Shown here: positions 4,781 through 5,031 of the stretch, one piece after another
Position numbering within the stretch: position 1 is the stretch's first letter
Layout of the letters: each line of letters opens with the position of its first letter
NCBI GenBank assembly: GCA_902795845.1
Contig: CADBMU010000052.1
Span: forward strand, 1 to 5,031
Reading direction: 5' to 3'
DNA from: an uncultured Erysipelotrichaceae bacterium
Lineage (GTDB): Bacteria; Bacillota_I; Bacilli_A; RF39; UBA660
DNA: 5,031 nt
Program-made: the position numbers and the translations under genes
Notes under the pieces: generated by a model
Databases searched by the model: none
Told to the model about the DNA's origin: nothing
Seen by the model: only the letters and a program-made list of their open reading frames with translations

Positions 4781-5031
4781 ATGAAACAAGCAGAAAATAT
4801 AACTTTAACAGCAGAAGGCTATTTAGAGTTAGAAACTGAATTAAAAGAATTAAAAGAAGTAAAAAGACCAGAAGTAATAAAAGCATTAAAAGAAGCAAGA
4901 GCATTAGGTGATTTATCTGAAAACTCAGATTATGATGCTGCTAGAAATGATCAAGCTCAACTTGAAGGAAGAATTAAAGAACTTGAGTATAAGCTTGAAC
5001 ATTGCAATATTGCTGAAAATCATGAAGATGG
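4781..5031 (+). CDS. greA: Transcription elongation factor GreA, N-terminal part (3' end outside window)
   Basis: Eighty-three complete codons are visible before the right edge, about half of the usual 155-160 residues. They cover the N-terminal antiparallel coiled coil: TLTAEGYLELETELKELK (8-25), VKRPEVIKALKEAR (27-40), the tip GDLSENSDYDAAR (43-55) and the returning helix QAQLEGRIKELEYKLE (58-73). The tip acidic residues Asp44 and Glu47 correspond to the pair that reaches into the RNA polymerase secondary channel and stimulates cleavage of backtracked RNA. The C-terminal FKBP-like domain is not in the window. It sits 37 nt after trhP2, where B. subtilis has udk, and probably has its own promoter. 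Confidence 0.95.
   Translation, partial: MKQAENITLTAEGYLELETELKELKEVKRPEVIKALKEARALGDLSENSDYDAARNDQAQLEGRIKELEYKLEHCNIAENHED

Noticed and set aside
4775..4783. Alternative greA start at the ATG at 4775
   Set aside because: It directly abuts the Shine-Dalgarno AAAGGTG (4768-4774) and leaves no spacer; the ATG at 4781 has normal spacing.

Overview
The window comes from a very AT-rich, low-GC Gram-positive (Firmicutes/Bacilli-type) bacterium. The gene order is that of the Bacillus subtilis yrzL-yrrK-yrzB-yrrL-yrrM-yrrN-yrrO-greA neighbourhood. TGG is used for Trp, and TGA ends both ireB and mltG, so the standard bacterial code (table 11) applies and not the mycoplasma code. MltG implies a peptidoglycan wall. 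The compact AT-rich genes and shortened family members would suit an uncultured gut Bacilli lineage (for example RF39 or Erysipelotrichia-like), but this placement is inference.

Layout. Positions 1-80 hold the C-terminal end of a response-regulator receiver domain, closed by a short intrinsic terminator (81-102). A promoter with an extended -10 element (114-142) then starts a tight run of seven genes, all on the + strand: ireB (167-409), ruvX (406-834), a DUF1292/YrzB gene (827-1108), mltG (1110-2150), trmR (2155-2748), a shortened trhP1 (2738-3544) and trhP2 (3544-4743). Every junction in this run is an overlap or a gap of at most 4 nt. greA begins at 4781 and runs off the right edge. It appears to have its own promoter (4721-4749), whose -35 box lies inside the last codons of trhP2. 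In B. subtilis udk lies between yrrO and greA; it is absent here.

Function. The first half combines a Ser/Thr-kinase target that modulates cell-envelope stress (IreB), a Holliday-junction resolvase family protein (RuvX), a small acidic protein of unknown role, and the septal/lateral wall glycan terminase MltG. The second half is a tRNA wobble-uridine module. TrhP1 and TrhP2 are needed for prephenate-dependent 5-hydroxyuridine formation at U34, and TrmR methylates ho5U to 5-methoxyuridine. GreA rescues backtracked RNA polymerase.

All genes are recognisable members of known families, and I see no previously undescribed system. The points most worth a second look are the reduced TrhP1, the A8 tract at the trmR/trhP1 overlap that could fuse the two proteins by slippage, the N-terminally short TrmR, and the embedded greA promoter. 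No RNA genes, CRISPR arrays, mobile elements or long repeats were seen, and no stretch over 300 bases lacks a gene.
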